A stretch of DNA of 39,111 nt from Pseudomonadota bacterium (GCA_018241745.1 JAFEDG010000007.1:1-39111); one strand, 5' to 3'. Shown: positions 27,584-37,753, counted from the stretch's first letter. The notes: generated by a model from the letters alone, not told the origin. Made by a program: numbers and translations.

Positions 27584-29770
27584 CTATCCTGCGGCTGCCA
27601 GCGATGCCGCGGTTGCGCCCGCCGCGCCGCGGCGGCCGAGCCGTCGCTCGCCGACGACGCGCTGGATGCCGGCGACGGCCACGATCATCAGCACGATCAG
27701 CACGGCGCAGTAGGCGAGCGCGACGCCGTAGTCGCCGTTGACGACGCGGTTGATGATGTACGTCGTCGACCATTCGTAGCGCGCGGAGATCAGGAAGATC
27801 ACGGCGGAGACCGTCGTCATCGCGCGGACGAAGCTGTAGGCCAGCGCGGCGACGATCGCGGGCTTCAGCAGCGGGGCCAGTACGGTGCGCAACGCATGCG
27901 TGCTGCGGGCGCGCAGTGTCATCGCCGCCTCGTCGAGCGATGGGTCGATCTGCGCCATCGCGGCGACGCCAGCGCGCACGCCCACCGGCATGTTGCGAAA
28001 GACGTTGCACAGCACCAGGATCAGCGCGGTGCCCGTCAGCTCGAACGGCGGCACGTTGAACGCGAGGATGTAGGCGACGCCGATGACGGTACCCGGGATC
28101 GCGAACGACAGCAACGTCGCGAGCTCGAACACGCCGCGGCCGGCGAAGCGCTGGCGCGCGAGCACCCACGCCGCGAGCAGGCCCAGCCCCGCGGTCAGCG
28201 GGGCCGCGAGCGCGGACAGCCGCAACGTCGTCCACAGCGAACCCCATGCGGCCCCGGTCCACAGCAGGCCCTGCGCGGTCCACTCGAGGCCGAACGCCGT
28301 CCGGTAGTGGCGCAGCGTCAAGGACCAGTCGCGGCCCCAGGTCTCGACGAAGCCCCCGCCCAGTGCCAGCACGTAGAGGGCGACGGTCAGCAGCACCCAC
28401 GGCACCGCCAGCGCGACGACGCCACGTCGCACGCGCGACGGCAGCGGCGCCGCGTATCCGCCGTCCCCTTTGCCGCCGAGCGCCACGTAGCTGCGCCGGC
28501 CCAGCACCGCGCGCTGCGCGACGAACGCGCCCAGCGCCAGCACGAGCAGCAAGAGGCCCAGCGACGCGGCGCGCCCCGGGTCGAGCTGGGCACCGACGAC
28601 GGAGAAGAAGATCTCGGTCGCGAGCACGTTGAGGTTGCCACCGAGGATGATCGGGTTGCCGAAGTCGGCGATCGACTCGAGGAAGGCGATCAGGAACGCG
28701 TTGGCGAGCCCGGGTCGCATCAGCGGCACCGACACGTCGACGAACGTGCGCCACGGGTTGGCGTGCAGCGTCTGCGCCGCCTCCTCGAGCGACGGCGCCA
28801 CGCCCTCGACGACGCCGACGACGATCAGGAACGCGAGCGGCGTGAATGCGAACGTCTGCGCGACGAGCACGCCGGTGTAGCCGTAGAACCAGCGCCCGGG
28901 CTCGACGCCGAACAGCCCCTCCAGCGCGTGATTGACGACGCCCGCGCGGCCGAACAGCAGCACCAGCGCGAGCCCGATCACGAACGGCGGCGTGATCATC
29001 GGCAGCACGGCGAGCGCGCGCAGTGCGCGGCGCCAGCGCGACGCCGTGCGCGTGACGAGCAGCGCGAAGGCAAGGCCCAGCAACGTGCACAGCACCGCGC
29101 ACGCGAGGCCCAGCGCCAGCGTGTTCCAGACGACACCACACTGCACGTGGCCTGCGATGCAGCCCAGGCCCCAGACCTTGGCTGTCGCAAGACGCGTGAC
29201 GAGTGCCAGCGGCGCGAACGTACCGTCGCTGGCGGCCAGCGCGGACGCGCCGATGCGCAGCAGCGGATAGAACGTGAACAGCGCGACGAGCGAGGCGATG
29301 CCGACGACGGTGCCGGCGACGAAGCCGTCGCCGCCGAAGGCGCCGCGCGCCGCGAGGCCCAGGCTCGCGAACGCGACGTAGGCCGCGAGCAGCATGCTCG
29401 CGCCTGCGCCGAAGCCGGGTTGTCCGCCGATGGCGGCGCCGGCGTGCGGGAGCGTGATCAGGAAGCCCTGGACAAGCGTGGCCGCGACGCCGCCCACGCC
29501 GGCCGCGAGCCACAGCGCGGCGCGGACGCGCGGCGCGCGGGTCCGCTGCAATCCCCAAGCGGCCAGGGCCAGCCACGGCACGCAGGCCCACAGCCATGGG
29601 CGGCCGTGCAGCGTGGCCTGCAGGGCCAGCGGTGCGGTGTCGCGGTCGCCCCAGTGCGTGAGCCATCCGGGATCGAGGATCGATGCCGGCAGCGCGTACC
29701 AGGGCAGCAGCAGCACCGCGACGATGGCTACGGCAAGCCAGGCGCTTGCCGCGCGCGAGCCTGGCGCCAT
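27584..29770 (-). CDS. Fused two-domain ABC transporter permease (FbpB type)
   Basis: The 728-residue protein carries two permease domains in one chain, as in FbpB/AfuB iron(III) and related transporters. Each domain has an EAA loop that contacts the ATPase: SLEEAAQTLHANPWRTFVDVSVPLMRPG in the first and SLDEAAMTLRARSTHALRTVLAPLLKPA in the second. About four extra hydrophobic segments precede the first domain, making it longer than common FbpB proteins (about 500-550). The EAA loops show it needs an ATPase, but none is encoded beside it. The upstream gene is its likely substrate-binding protein (31-base gap), the downstream one an unknown anchored protein. The ATG at 29770 is used; a GTG at 29779 is an alternative. 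Substrate may be iron or a phosphonate or polyamine-like solute. Confidence 0.9.
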   Translation of the reverse strand: MAPGSRAASAWLAVAIVAVLLLPWYALPASILDPGWLTHWGDRDTAPLALQATLHGRPWLWACVPWLALAAWGLQRTRAPRVRAALWLAAGVGGVAATLVQGFLITLPHAGAAIGGQPGFGAGASMLLAAYVAFASLGLAARGAFGGDGFVAGTVVGIASLVALFTFYPLLRIGASALAASDGTFAPLALVTRLATAKVWGLGCIAGHVQCGVVWNTLALGLACAVLCTLLGLAFALLVTRTASRWRRALRALAVLPMITPPFVIGLALVLLFGRAGVVNHALEGLFGVEPGRWFYGYTGVLVAQTFAFTPLAFLIVVGVVEGVAPSLEEAAQTLHANPWRTFVDVSVPLMRPGLANAFLIAFLESIADFGNPIILGGNLNVLATEIFFSVVGAQLDPGRAASLGLLLLVLALGAFVAQRAVLGRRSYVALGGKGDGGYAAPLPSRVRRGVVALAVPWVLLTVALYVLALGGGFVETWGRDWSLTLRHYRTAFGLEWTAQGLLWTGAAWGSLWTTLRLSALAAPLTAGLGLLAAWVLARQRFAGRGVFELATLLSFAIPGTVIGVAYILAFNVPPFELTGTALILVLCNVFRNMPVGVRAGVAAMAQIDPSLDEAAMTLRARSTHALRTVLAPLLKPAIVAALAYSFVRAMTTVSAVIFLISARYEWSTTYIINRVVNGDYGVALAYCAVLIVLMIVAVAGIQRVVGERRLGRRGAAGATAASLAAAG

Positions 29771-29801
29771 GCCGTTCACCGGCCCCGCGCGTCCGCGGTA
29801 C

Positions 29802-30842
29802 TCAGTGGGGGAGTGCGTAGACTTCCTTCTCCCACCGCTCGAGCAGGTGCTTGCGCGTTGCCGGATCGCCGAAGCGGACGAAGTCGTAGTCGATGACCTT
29901 GATGTCCGTCATCTTGGGCACCTGCGGTGGCAGCGGCACCGCCATGTTGGTCGGGATCGCGTATTCGCCGACGGTCAGGCCCAATGCATTGCCTTCCGGC
30001 GACAGCGCCCAGTCGACGAACTTCTTCGCAGCGTCGAGGTTGTGCGTGCCCTTGATGATCGCCATCGATCCGATCTCGTAGCCGACGCCTTCGCACGGCA
30101 GCACCGGCAGCACCGGGAAGCCGCGGACGATCTCGTTGATGACCCCGTGCAGCACCGAGCTGCCGATGAAGATCTCGCCGTTCTTGACCGCCGTCATCGG
30201 GCCGATGCCCGAGCGCGCATAGCTGACGACGTTGGGGTGCAGCTGCGCCATGTACGTGAACGCCGGATCCTCGCCCATCACCTGCACGAGCGTCGCCAGC
30301 ATCAGGTATGCAGTGCCCGACGCCGTCGGGTTGCCGAGCATGATGTCGCCCTTGTACACCGGCCTCGTGAGATCGCGCCAGCACGCGGGGATCGGGTAGC
30401 CCTTCTTCTTCGCGAGGTCCGTGTTGTAGCCCAGCGTCAGGATGCCGCCGTAGATGCCGGACACGCGATCCTTCGAGATGTCGCTGACGCGGCGCGCCCA
30501 CGGGTAGAGGTCGGCGACACGCGGCGACCGGTAGGTCTCGAGCAGGCCCTCTGCGGCGGCCTGGATGAACGAGTCGGCGGGGCCCGCCCACCAGATGTCG
30601 CCGCGCGGGTTCTGCCGCTCGGACGTGATCTGCGCCAGCATCTCGCCCGTGGCCTTCTGCACGACCGCGACCTTGGTGCCAGTGGCCTTCTCGAAGCCCG
30701 TTGCCATCGCCTGGCACCACGCGGTGGACGGCGAGCTGCAGTACAGGTTCAGCGCGCCCTGCGCGGCCGCGGGAAGCGCCAACGCGGCGAGTACCAGCGC
30801 GACGCACACGGCCGGGATGCGGCGGATTGCGGGGGTGGACAT
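29802..30842 (-). CDS. ABC transporter extracellular substrate-binding protein (AfuA/FbpA-like)
   Basis: The 346-residue protein begins with a signal peptide (AVCVALVLAALALPAAAQ) and has the two-lobed binding-protein sequence of the AfuA/FbpA group: LNLYCSSPSTAWCQAMATGFEKATGTKVAVV at the start of the mature chain, GDIWWAGPADSFIQAAAEGLLE, YKGDIMLGNPTASGTAYLMLATL and GYEIGSMAIIKGTHNLDAAKKFVDWALSPEGNAL. The adjacent tyrosine pair that binds iron in classical FbpA is not visible in the mature sequence, so iron as ligand is uncertain. Four cysteines in the mature chain may form disulfides. The ATG at 30842 is preceded by GGAG. It shares a divergent promoter region with the ROK kinase gene. Confidence 0.87.
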   Translation of the reverse strand: MSTPAIRRIPAVCVALVLAALALPAAAQGALNLYCSSPSTAWCQAMATGFEKATGTKVAVVQKATGEMLAQITSERQNPRGDIWWAGPADSFIQAAAEGLLETYRSPRVADLYPWARRVSDISKDRVSGIYGGILTLGYNTDLAKKKGYPIPACWRDLTRPVYKGDIMLGNPTASGTAYLMLATLVQVMGEDPAFTYMAQLHPNVVSYARSGIGPMTAVKNGEIFIGSSVLHGVINEIVRGFPVLPVLPCEGVGYEIGSMAIIKGTHNLDAAKKFVDWALSPEGNALGLTVGEYAIPTNMAVPLPPQVPKMTDIKVIDYDFVRFGDPATRKHLLERWEKEVYALPH

Positions 30843-30865
30843 AGGGTCTCCGGGTGGGTGCCTGT

Positions 30866-30929
30866 AATATTCCGGCACGGCTTCTCGCGCCGTCAACCGG
30901 TTGCCGTGGCGCGCGTCCGGTGACGATAA
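30866..30929. promoter_or_regulatory. Divergent promoter pair with central palindrome CAACCGGTTG
   Basis: On the minus strand TTGACG (complement of 30891-30896) with an AATATT-type -10 (30866-30871, spacing 19) could serve the binding-protein operon. On the plus strand TTGCCG (30901-30906) with GATAAC (30925-30930, spacing 18) could serve the ROK kinase. The perfect palindrome CAACCGGTTG at 30894-30903 overlaps both -35 elements and could be an operator. These are hexamer matches only. Confidence 0.42.
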
Positions 30930-30949
30930 CGTGCGCCGTCCATGACACC

Positions 30950-31873
30950 ATGCATCCGGCGCGCATCGGCATCGACCTGGGCGGGACCAAGACCGAGATC
31001 ATCGTGCTCGACGGCCAGGGTCGCGAGCTGCTGCGCCGCCGGCAGCCCACGCCACGCGGCGACTACGGCGCGACGCTCGACGCGATCGCGACGCTCGTGC
31101 ATGGCGCGGAGCGCGACCTGGCGCTGGTTCCGGGCACGGCGACCGTGGGCATCGGCACGCCGGGCTCGGTGTCGCGCGCGACCGGCCTCCTGCGCGGCTC
31201 GAACTCGGTGGCGCTCAACGGCAGGCCCATCGTCGCGGACCTGGCGACGCGCCTCGAGCGCCCGGTGCGCCTGACCAACGACGCCAACTGCTTCGCGCTG
31301 TCCGAAGCGACGGACGGCGCGGGTGCCGGTGCGCGCGTCGTGTTCGGCGTGATCCTCGGCACCGGCGTCGGTGCCGGCATCGTCATCGACGGCAACGTGC
31401 TCGACGGGCCCAACGGCATTGCCGGCGAGTGGGGCCACAACCCGCTGCCGTGGCCGCGCGACGACGAGCGGCCGGGCGCGCCGTGCTTCTGCGGCCAGCA
31501 CGGTTGCATCGAGACGTTCCTGTCGGGCACGGGCTTCGAACGCGACCACCGTGAGACCACCGGCCTGGCGTTGGGCGGCTTCGACATCGCGCAGGCGGCG
31601 CTGTCCGGCGAGCCGCGCGCCGCCGCCACGCTCGCGCGCTACGAAGAGCGGCTGGCGCGCGCGTTGGCGCACGTCATCAACGTCCTCGATCCCGACGTCG
31701 TCGTGCTGGGCGGCGGCATGTCGAACGTCGACGCGCTGTACGAGCGCGTGCCGCAGCTGTGGCAGCGGTGGGTGTTCTCGGACCGCGTCGACACGCGGCT
31801 CGTCCGCCACGTGCACGGCGACTCCAGCGGCGTGCGCGGCGCGGCGTGGTTGTGGCCCGCGACCGTCGACTGA
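30950..31873 (+). CDS. ROK family sugar kinase (fructokinase / N-acetylglucosamine kinase type)
   Basis: The 307-residue protein is a ROK-family kinase without the DNA-binding domain of ROK repressors. It has the ATP motif GIDLGGTKTEIIVLD at the N-terminus, TPGSVSRATGLLRGSNSVALNGRP, LTNDANCFALSEA with the catalytic Asp, VILGTGVGAGIVIDG, GEWGHNPLPWP and the zinc signature CFCGQHGCIETFLSG. The sugar is not decided by these motifs; close relatives are called fructokinase or N-acetylglucosamine kinase. The ATG at 30950 directly precedes the ATP motif, and upstream in-frame codons add no family sequence. It is divergent from the transport operon and converges on panC with a 13-base gap. No sugar uptake or phosphotransferase gene is near. 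Confidence 0.9.
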   Translation: MHPARIGIDLGGTKTEIIVLDGQGRELLRRRQPTPRGDYGATLDAIATLVHGAERDLALVPGTATVGIGTPGSVSRATGLLRGSNSVALNGRPIVADLATRLERPVRLTNDANCFALSEATDGAGAGARVVFGVILGTGVGAGIVIDGNVLDGPNGIAGEWGHNPLPWPRDDERPGAPCFCGQHGCIETFLSGTGFERDHRETTGLALGGFDIAQAALSGEPRAAATLARYEERLARALAHVINVLDPDVVVLGGGMSNVDALYERVPQLWQRWVFSDRVDTRLVRHVHGDSSGVRGAAWLWPATVD

Positions 31874-31886
31874 CGCCGTCGCCGGG

Positions 31887-32714
31887 TCAATCGACGTCGA
31901 CGTTGTCGATGAGGCGCGTGCCACCCAGGCGCGCGGCGCCCAGTACGACACGCGGCGCGTCGTCGCCTGCACGCAGCGCCGACAGGTCGTCGGCGCGCCG
32001 CGCTGCGAGGTAGTCAACCTGCCAGCCGTCGGCGGCAAGCCGGCCGGCCGCGGCGTGCTCGAGTTCCGCCGCCGGCACGCCGGCGCGCAGGCCCGCGGCG
32101 ATCCCCTGCAACGCGTGGTGAAGCGCTGGCGCACGCGCGCGTTCCGCGGGCGTCAGGTAGCCGTTGCGCGACGACAGCGCGAGCCCGTCGTCGGCGCGCG
32201 CCGTCTCCACGCCGACGAGTTCGATCGGCAGGTTGAACTGCTCGATCATGCCGCCGACGATGACCAGTTGCTGCCGGTCCTTCCGGCCGAACACCGCGAC
32301 GTGCGGCTGCACGGCGTTGAACAGCTTCAGCACGACGGTGCACACGCCTTCGAAGAATCCAGGGCGGAACACGCCTTCGAGTTCCATCGCGAGTGGCGGC
32401 GGCGCGACGCGATACTGCTGGGGCACCGGGTAGAGGTCGCGCTCGCGCGGCGCGAACAGCACGTTGCAGCCGGCACGCGCAAGCGCGTCGCGGTCCGCGT
32501 CGAACGTACGCGGGTAGCGATCGAAGTCCTCGTGGGGCCCGAACTGCAGCCGGTTGACGAAGATGCTCGCGACGACCGAGTCGCCTCGCTCGCGCGCGAC
32601 GTCGACGAGCTTCAGGTGCCCTGCGTGCAGGTTGCCCATCGTCGGCACGAACGCCACGCGGCCGGCGCCGGCCAGACGGCGGCGCAACGCATCGAGCGTG
32701 CTGACGATGTCCAT
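31887..32714 (-). CDS. panC: Pantothenate synthetase
   Basis: PanC joins pantoate and beta-alanine with ATP to make pantothenate, the coenzyme A precursor. The 275-residue protein has [15 protein letters not shown] at 23-37 (the HxGH nucleotide motif, His30 and His33), [32 protein letters not shown] and the KMSKS-like loop [12 protein letters not shown]. An Arg replaces the usual Pro in SIFVNP-QF; I take this as a natural variant. The ATG overlaps the panB stop by one base (TGATG). panD, which makes beta-alanine, is not in the window. The order is ETF-QO, panB, panC on one strand. Confidence 0.95.
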   Translation of the reverse strand: MDIVSTLDALRRRLAGAGRVAFVPTMGNLHAGHLKLVDVARERGDSVVASIFVNRLQFGPHEDFDRYPRTFDADRDALARAGCNVLFAPRERDLYPVPQQYRVAPPPLAMELEGVFRPGFFEGVCTVVLKLFNAVQPHVAVFGRKDRQQLVIVGGMIEQFNLPIELVGVETARADDGLALSSRNGYLTPAERARAPALHHALQGIAAGLRAGVPAAELEHAAAGRLAADGWQVDYLAARRADDLSALRAGDDAPRVVLGAARLGGTRLIDNVDVD

Positions 32715-33523
32715 CAGTAACTGTGGTCGGCGGTGGGGAAGCTGCCGTCCTTGACCGCACGAACATAGGCCGCGAGCGCGTCCTCGATCGACGCGGCGCC
32801 CTGCATGAAGTTGCGCACGAAGCGCGGCAGCTTGCCGGGGTAGAGTCCGAGCATGTCGTAGACGACGAGTACCTGGCCCGCACAGCCGGCGCCCGCGCCG
32901 ATCCCGATCGTGGGCGCCGCGCATTCACGTGTCACCGTGGTGGCGAGCGGCGCCGGGACCATTTCAAGCACCAGGAGGCCGGCGCCTGCGCGGCCGAGCG
33001 CCACCGCATCCGCCGTCAGCGTGGCCGCAGCGCCCGCGTCGCGCGCCTGCACGCGATAGCCGCCGAACTGGTGGACGGACTGCGGCGTGAGGCCGAGATG
33101 CGCGCACACGGGCACGCCGCGCGCGACGAGGAACTCGACCGTCGGCACGAGCCACGCGCCGCCTTCGAGCTTGACCATGTGCGCGCCGGCGGCCATCAGC
33201 ACCGCGGCGCTGCGATAGGCCTGCGCCGGCGATTCGCCATACGTCCCGAACGGCAGGTCGGCGACGATCACCGCGCGTTGCGCCGCGCGCGCGACGGCAC
33301 GTGTGTGATACGCGATGTCGTCCAGCGCGACGGCGAGCGTCGACGGATGGCCACCGATCACCATGCCGAGCGAATCGCCGACGAGCATCACGTCGACGCC
33401 GGCTCGCTCCTCGAGCACGGCGAAGCTCGCGTCGTAGCACGTCAGCATCGCGATCTTCTCGCCGCGCGCGGCCATCGCCGCGAGGCCCGGCACCGTGCGC
33501 CGTTCAGGAGGGGTAGCCGTCAT
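32714..33523 (-). CDS. panB: 3-methyl-2-oxobutanoate hydroxymethyltransferase
   Basis: PanB transfers a hydroxymethyl group from methylene-tetrahydrofolate to 2-oxoisovalerate, the first committed step of pantothenate synthesis. The 269-residue protein shows [34 protein letters not shown], with the Asp residues for magnesium, then [51 protein letters not shown], and LLVLEMVP and TIGIGAG near the end. The ATG at 33523 gives the family length; it lies 2 bases after the ETF-QO stop, and panC overlaps its own stop by one base. Confidence 0.96.
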   Translation of the reverse strand: MTATPPERRTVPGLAAMAARGEKIAMLTCYDASFAVLEERAGVDVMLVGDSLGMVIGGHPSTLAVALDDIAYHTRAVARAAQRAVIVADLPFGTYGESPAQAYRSAAVLMAAGAHMVKLEGGAWLVPTVEFLVARGVPVCAHLGLTPQSVHQFGGYRVQARDAGAAATLTADAVALGRAGAGLLVLEMVPAPLATTVTRECAAPTIGIGAGAGCAGQVLVVYDMLGLYPGKLPRFVRNFMQGAASIEDALAAYVRAVKDGSFPTADHSY

Positions 33524-33525
33524 CG

Positions 33526-35178
33526 TCACATGTCCACGTAGTTGGGGCCGCCGCCGCCTTCGGGAGGTACCCAGTGGATATTCTGCCGCGGATCCTTGAT
33601 GTCGCAGGTCTTGCAGTGGACGCAGTTCTGCGCGTTGATCTGCAGCCGCTCGCCGCCGCCTTCGGCGACGAACTCGTAGACGCCCGCCGGGCAGTAGCGC
33701 TGTTCGGGGCCCGCGTACTCCGCAAGGTTCACCGCGACCGGGATCGCGGGATCGCGCAACTCGAGGTGCACCGGCTGGTCCTCGGCGTGATTCGTGTTGG
33801 ACAGGAACACCGAGGACAGCTTGTCGAACGTCAGCGTGCCGTCGTACTTCGGGTACGTGATCTTCGGCATCTGCGCCGCCGGCTTCAGCGAGTCGTGGTC
33901 GGGCTTGCCGTGGTGCAGCGTCCACGGCACCAGCGCGCCCAAGCCGACGGAGTTGAGCCACATGTGCACGCCGCCGTGCAGCGAGCCGAGCCACATGCCC
34001 CACTTGAGGCCGGGCTTCACGTTGCGGACCTTGTACAGGTCCTCGTGCACCCACGACGCACGATACCGCGCGGGATAGTCGGCAAGCGTGTCGTGCGCGC
34101 GCCCGGCGCCGAGCGCCGCGACGACGCTCTCGGCCGCGAGCATGCCGGTCTTCATCGCGTTGTGCGAGCCCTTGATCCGCGGGAGGTTCACGAAGCCGGC
34201 GGCGCAGCCGATCAGCGCGCCGCCCGCGAACGCGAGCGCCGGCACCGACTGCAGGCCTCCTTCGTTGATCGCGCGCGCGCCGTAGCCCAGCCGCTTGCCG
34301 CCGTCGAATGTCGTGCGGATGGCCGGATGCGTCTTGAAGCGCTGGAACTCGTCGTAAGGCGACAGCCACGGATTCTCGTAGTTGAGGTGGACGACGAAGC
34401 CGACGGCAACGAGGTTGTCGCCGAAGTGGTACATGAACGAGCCGCCGCCGGTATTCGCATCGAGCGGCCAGCCCTGCGTGTGCACGACCAGGCCCTTGCG
34501 GTGCTGCTCCGGTGCGACCTGCCACAGTTCCTTGATGCCGATGCCGTACTTCTGCGGATCGACGCCGGCACGCAGGTCGAAGCGCTGCATCAGCTCCTGC
34601 GACAGCGACCCGCGGCAGCCTTCCGCGAACAGCGTGTACTTGGCGAGCAGCTCCATGCCCGGCTGGTAGTCGGGCTTGTGCGCGCCGTCCTTCGCGACGC
34701 CCATGTCGGCGGTGGCGACGCCGCGCACGGCGCCGTCCTCCGTGTACAGGACTTCCGCGGCCGGGAAGCCGGGATAGATCTCCACGCCCAGCGCCTCGGC
34801 CTCGCGTCCCAGCCACTTGCAGACGTTGGACAGGCTCACGATGTAGTTGCCGTGGTTGCCCATCAGCGGCGGCAGCAGTGCGTTCGGGATGCGCGTGGCG
34901 CCGGTCTCGCCCAGGACCAGGAAGCGGTCGTCGGTGACCGGCGTGTCGATCGGCGCGCCCCGCGCGGCCCAGTCGGGCAGGAGCTCGTTGAGCGCGATCG
35001 GGTCGATGACGGCACCCGAGAGCGTGTGCGCGCCGACCTCGGATCCCTTCTCGAGGATGCATACCGATATCTCGCGGCCAGCGGCGGCGGCAAGCTGCTT
35101 GATGTGGATCGCGCTCGCGAGGCCGGCTGGCCCCGCGCCCACGATCACCACGTCGTACTCCATTGACTCCCGGCTCAT
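33526..35178 (-). CDS. Electron transfer flavoprotein-ubiquinone oxidoreductase
   Basis: ETF-QO passes electrons from reduced ETF to ubiquinone at the inner membrane. The 550-residue protein has the N-terminal FAD motif [16 protein letters not shown], the [16 protein letters not shown] block, [34 protein letters not shown] and the C-terminal ferredoxin-like cluster motif with YCPAGVYE and [17 protein letters not shown], giving four cysteines for one 4Fe-4S cluster, then the terminal [12 protein letters not shown]. The ATG at 35178 has AGGACGAGG just upstream. It completes a chain with EtfAB and the acyl-CoA dehydrogenase at 21681-25193. Its link with panBC is a matter of position only. Confidence 0.96.
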   Translation of the reverse strand: MSRESMEYDVVIVGAGPAGLASAIHIKQLAAAAGREISVCILEKGSEVGAHTLSGAVIDPIALNELLPDWAARGAPIDTPVTDDRFLVLGETGATRIPNALLPPLMGNHGNYIVSLSNVCKWLGREAEALGVEIYPGFPAAEVLYTEDGAVRGVATADMGVAKDGAHKPDYQPGMELLAKYTLFAEGCRGSLSQELMQRFDLRAGVDPQKYGIGIKELWQVAPEQHRKGLVVHTQGWPLDANTGGGSFMYHFGDNLVAVGFVVHLNYENPWLSPYDEFQRFKTHPAIRTTFDGGKRLGYGARAINEGGLQSVPALAFAGGALIGCAAGFVNLPRIKGSHNAMKTGMLAAESVVAALGAGRAHDTLADYPARYRASWVHEDLYKVRNVKPGLKWGMWLGSLHGGVHMWLNSVGLGALVPWTLHHGKPDHDSLKPAAQMPKITYPKYDGTLTFDKLSSVFLSNTNHAEDQPVHLELRDPAIPVAVNLAEYAGPEQRYCPAGVYEFVAEGGGERLQINAQNCVHCKTCDIKDPRQNIHWVPPEGGGGPNYVDM

Positions 35179-35231
35179 CCTCGTCCTTTTCGCGCAGCGC
35201 GCCGCGGCACAGGGTGCCAGGGCGCATACGT

Positions 35232-35237
35232 TACAAT
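35232..35237 (+). promoter_or_regulatory. Probable -10 of the thioesterase-acetoacetyl-CoA synthetase genes
   Basis: TACAAT inside GTTACAATTTTAAGCTTT lies 29 bases upstream of the thioesterase ATG, in a short AT-rich stretch that stands out from its GC-rich surroundings. A -35 element is not clear. Confidence 0.5.
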
Positions 35238-35266
35238 TTTAAGCTTTCCCGGCCGCCGGTTCCCGC

Positions 35267-35686
35267 ATGTCCAGCCAACGCGTCCTCGTGCACACCAGCG
35301 TGCAGCCCATCCGCTGGGGCGACATGGACGCCCTCGGCCACGTGAACAACACGGTCTACTTCCGCTACATGGAGCAGGCGCGGATCGAGTGGCTGCACGG
35401 GCAGACGGAGCTCGCGATGTACGGCGAGAGCGGTCCGGTGATCGTCAACGCGAGCTGCACGTTCAAGGAAGCGCTGGTGTACCCGGGCGATGTCGAGGTC
35501 CGCGTCTTGCTGGGCGATCCGGGCCGGACCAGTGTCGGCAGCTTCTACGAATTGTGCCGCGACGGCCGCGTCGTGGCCGACGGCGCCGCGCGCATCGTGT
35601 GGATCGACATGGCATCGCGCCGGCCGGTCGACCTGCCCCCCGCGCTGCGCGCGTTGCTGCCCGCGGCGACGCCGGTCGTCCCGTAG
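35267..35686 (+). CDS. Acyl-CoA thioesterase, 4-hydroxybenzoyl-CoA thioesterase (hotdog) family
   Basis: The 139-residue protein is a single hotdog-fold thioesterase. The motif IRWGDMDALGHVNNTVYFRYMEQARIEWL at 15-43 is the 4HBT/YbgC signature, including the catalytic Asp in D-x-D-x-x-GHVNN. A later core strand block is NASCTFKEALVYPGDVEVRV. It hydrolyses acyl-CoA esters, with a substrate that cannot be read. It is followed after 44 bases by acetoacetyl-CoA synthetase on the same strand, and it is divergent from ETF-QO, which suits an acyl-CoA handling role. Confidence 0.92.
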   Translation: MSSQRVLVHTSVQPIRWGDMDALGHVNNTVYFRYMEQARIEWLHGQTELAMYGESGPVIVNASCTFKEALVYPGDVEVRVLLGDPGRTSVGSFYELCRDGRVVADGAARIVWIDMASRRPVDLPPALRALLPAATPVVP

Positions 35687-35730
35687 CACGGGCCGCGGTC
35701 TCATCTGATTTCGTACCGAAGGTTCGTGGA

Positions 35731-37713
35731 ATGCCGATGAACGAGCAACCGTTGTGGACCCCGTCGCCGTCGCGTGTGGCGGCGGCCAGCATCACCCGGT
35801 TCGCGGCCGACGTTTCCGCGCAGCACGGAGTCGCCGTGCCCGACGCGCACGCATTGTGGCGCTGGTCTGTCGACCAACCGGTGGCGTTCTGGCGCGCGTT
35901 GTGGACGTTTGCCGACGTGCGTGGCGACATGGGGACGCGCGGCCTCGCCAACCCGGACCGGATGCCGGGTGCGCAGTTCTTCCCCGACGGCAAGCTCAAC
36001 TTCGCGCGCAACCTGATCGAGCGCGGCAACGACTACCAGGACGCGCTGATCTTCCGCGGCGAGGACAAGGTCCAGCGCCGGATGACGCGCAACGACCTGC
36101 GCCACAGCGTCGCGCGCTTCGCGCAGGCGCTGAAGGCCGCGGGCGTGAAGGCGGGCGACCGCGTCGCCGCGTACATGCCCAACCTGCCCGAGACGATCGT
36201 CGCGATGCTGGGCACCGCGTCGCAGGGCGCGATCTGGTCGTCGTGCTCGCCCGACTTCGGGCCGCAGGGTGTCGTCGACCGCTTCGGGCAGATCGGCCCG
36301 CGCGTGCTGGTGACCGTCGACGGCTACTGGTACAACGGCAAGGCGATCGCGATCGGCGACAAGGTGCGCGAGATCGCGGCGCGGCTGCCGACTGTCGAGA
36401 AGGTCGTCGTCGTGTCCTACCTGTACGACGACACGGCGCTGGACGGCGTCCGCGATGCGGTCAAGTGGGACGACTGGCTCGCACCGCATCCCGGCCTCAC
36501 CGTCGACTACGTCGAGATGCCGTTCAACGCGCCGCTGTACATCCTCTATTCGTCGGGCACCACCGGCGTGCCCAAGTGCATCGTGCACGGCGCGGGCGGC
36601 ACGCTGCTGCAGCACCTGAAGGAGCACATGCTGCACGGCGACCTGAAGGCCGGCGACCGGCTGTTCTATTTCACGACCTGCGGCTGGATGATGTGGAACT
36701 GGCTCGCGTCGGGGCTCGCCGTCGGCGCCACGCTGCTGCTGTACGACGGCTCGCCGTTCGTCGGCCGCGGCCGCGTGCTATGGGACTACGCCGACGACGA
36801 GAAGATGACGCACTTCGGCACGTCGGCCAAGTACATCGACGCGATCAAGAAGGTGGGCCTCGTCCCGCTCAAGGACTACAAGCTCGACGCGCTGCGCACG
36901 CTGTTCTCCACGGGCAGCCCGCTCGCCCCGGAGAGCTTCGACTACGTGTACCAGTGCATCAAGAAGGACCTCAACCTCGCGTCGATCTCGGGCGGCACCG
37001 ACATCGTGTCGTGCTTCGCGCTCGGCTGCCCCACGCTGCCCGTGTGGCGCGGCGAGATCCAGATGCGCGGCCTGGGGCTCGCCGTCGACGTCTACGACGA
37101 GGACGGCCAGCCGATCCCCCCGGGCAGCGGCAAGCGCGGCGAACTCGTGTGCACGAAGCCCTTTCCGTCGATGCCCCTGGGCTTCTGGGACGACAGCGAC
37201 GGCGCGCGCTACCACGCTGCCTACTTCGACCGCTTTCCCAACGTGTGGTGCCATGGCGACTATGTCGAGATCACGAAGCACGACGGGCTCGTCATCTACG
37301 GGCGCTCGGACGCGACGCTGAACCCGGGCGGCGTGCGCATCGGCACGGCCGAGATCTACCGCCAGGTGGAACAGCTGGACGAAGTCGTGGAGAGCCTGGT
37401 CATCGGCCAGGACTGGCCGCCGGACGAGGTCGGCGACGTGCGCGTCGTGCTGTTCGTCAAGCTGCGCGACGGCCTCACGCTGGACGCGGGTCTCACGGAC
37501 CGGATCAAGAATCAGATCAAGGCCAACACGACGCCACGCCACGTGCCTGCGAAGATCGTCCAGGTGACGGACATCCCGCGCACGAAGAGCAACAAGATCG
37601 TCGAGCTCGCCGTGCGCAACGTCGTGCACGGGAAGCCGGTCAGGAACCTCGAGGCGCTCGCCAACCCCGAGGCGCTCGAGCAGTTCCGCGACCGCGCGGA
37701 GCTGAAGAGCTGA
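35731..37713 (+). CDS. Acetoacetyl-CoA synthetase
   Basis: The 660-residue protein is an AMP-forming acyl-CoA synthetase of the acetoacetate-CoA ligase type, which activates acetoacetate (for example from PHB breakdown). It has the N-terminal ACS domain with [11 protein letters not shown], the P-loop-like [48 protein letters not shown] (typical of this family), [52 protein letters not shown], and the catalytic Lys622 in [15 protein letters not shown]. Length equals the family norm (about 650-660). The ATG at 35731 is chosen; an ATG at 35737 is also possible. The link with the PhaM-family gene at 9283 suggests PHB metabolism but is only indirect. A hairpin lies just after it at 37719-37742. 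Confidence 0.94.
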   Translation: MPMNEQPLWTPSPSRVAAASITRFAADVSAQHGVAVPDAHALWRWSVDQPVAFWRALWTFADVRGDMGTRGLANPDRMPGAQFFPDGKLNFARNLIERGNDYQDALIFRGEDKVQRRMTRNDLRHSVARFAQALKAAGVKAGDRVAAYMPNLPETIVAMLGTASQGAIWSSCSPDFGPQGVVDRFGQIGPRVLVTVDGYWYNGKAIAIGDKVREIAARLPTVEKVVVVSYLYDDTALDGVRDAVKWDDWLAPHPGLTVDYVEMPFNAPLYILYSSGTTGVPKCIVHGAGGTLLQHLKEHMLHGDLKAGDRLFYFTTCGWMMWNWLASGLAVGATLLLYDGSPFVGRGRVLWDYADDEKMTHFGTSAKYIDAIKKVGLVPLKDYKLDALRTLFSTGSPLAPESFDYVYQCIKKDLNLASISGGTDIVSCFALGCPTLPVWRGEIQMRGLGLAVDVYDEDGQPIPPGSGKRGELVCTKPFPSMPLGFWDDSDGARYHAAYFDRFPNVWCHGDYVEITKHDGLVIYGRSDATLNPGGVRIGTAEIYRQVEQLDEVVESLVIGQDWPPDEVGDVRVVLFVKLRDGLTLDAGLTDRIKNQIKANTTPRHVPAKIVQVTDIPRTKSNKIVELAVRNVVHGKPVRNLEALANPEALEQFRDRAELKS

Positions 37714-37718
37714 TGCGA

Positions 37719-37742
37719 GGCCCGCGCCCACCGCTGCGGGCC
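37719..37742 (+). terminator. Hairpin after acetoacetyl-CoA synthetase gene
   Basis: GGCCCGC (37719-37725) pairs with GCGGGCC (37736-37742) with a 10-base loop, 5 bases beyond the stop and 11 bases before the next start codon. No T-run follows. It may attenuate or stabilise the message rather than end it. Confidence 0.3.
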
Positions 37743-37753
37743 CGCGCCCGGCG

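Noticed and set aside
31874..31886. A terminator between the convergent ROK kinase and panC genes.
   Set aside because: The gap is 13 bases and I could not find a stable stem confined to it.
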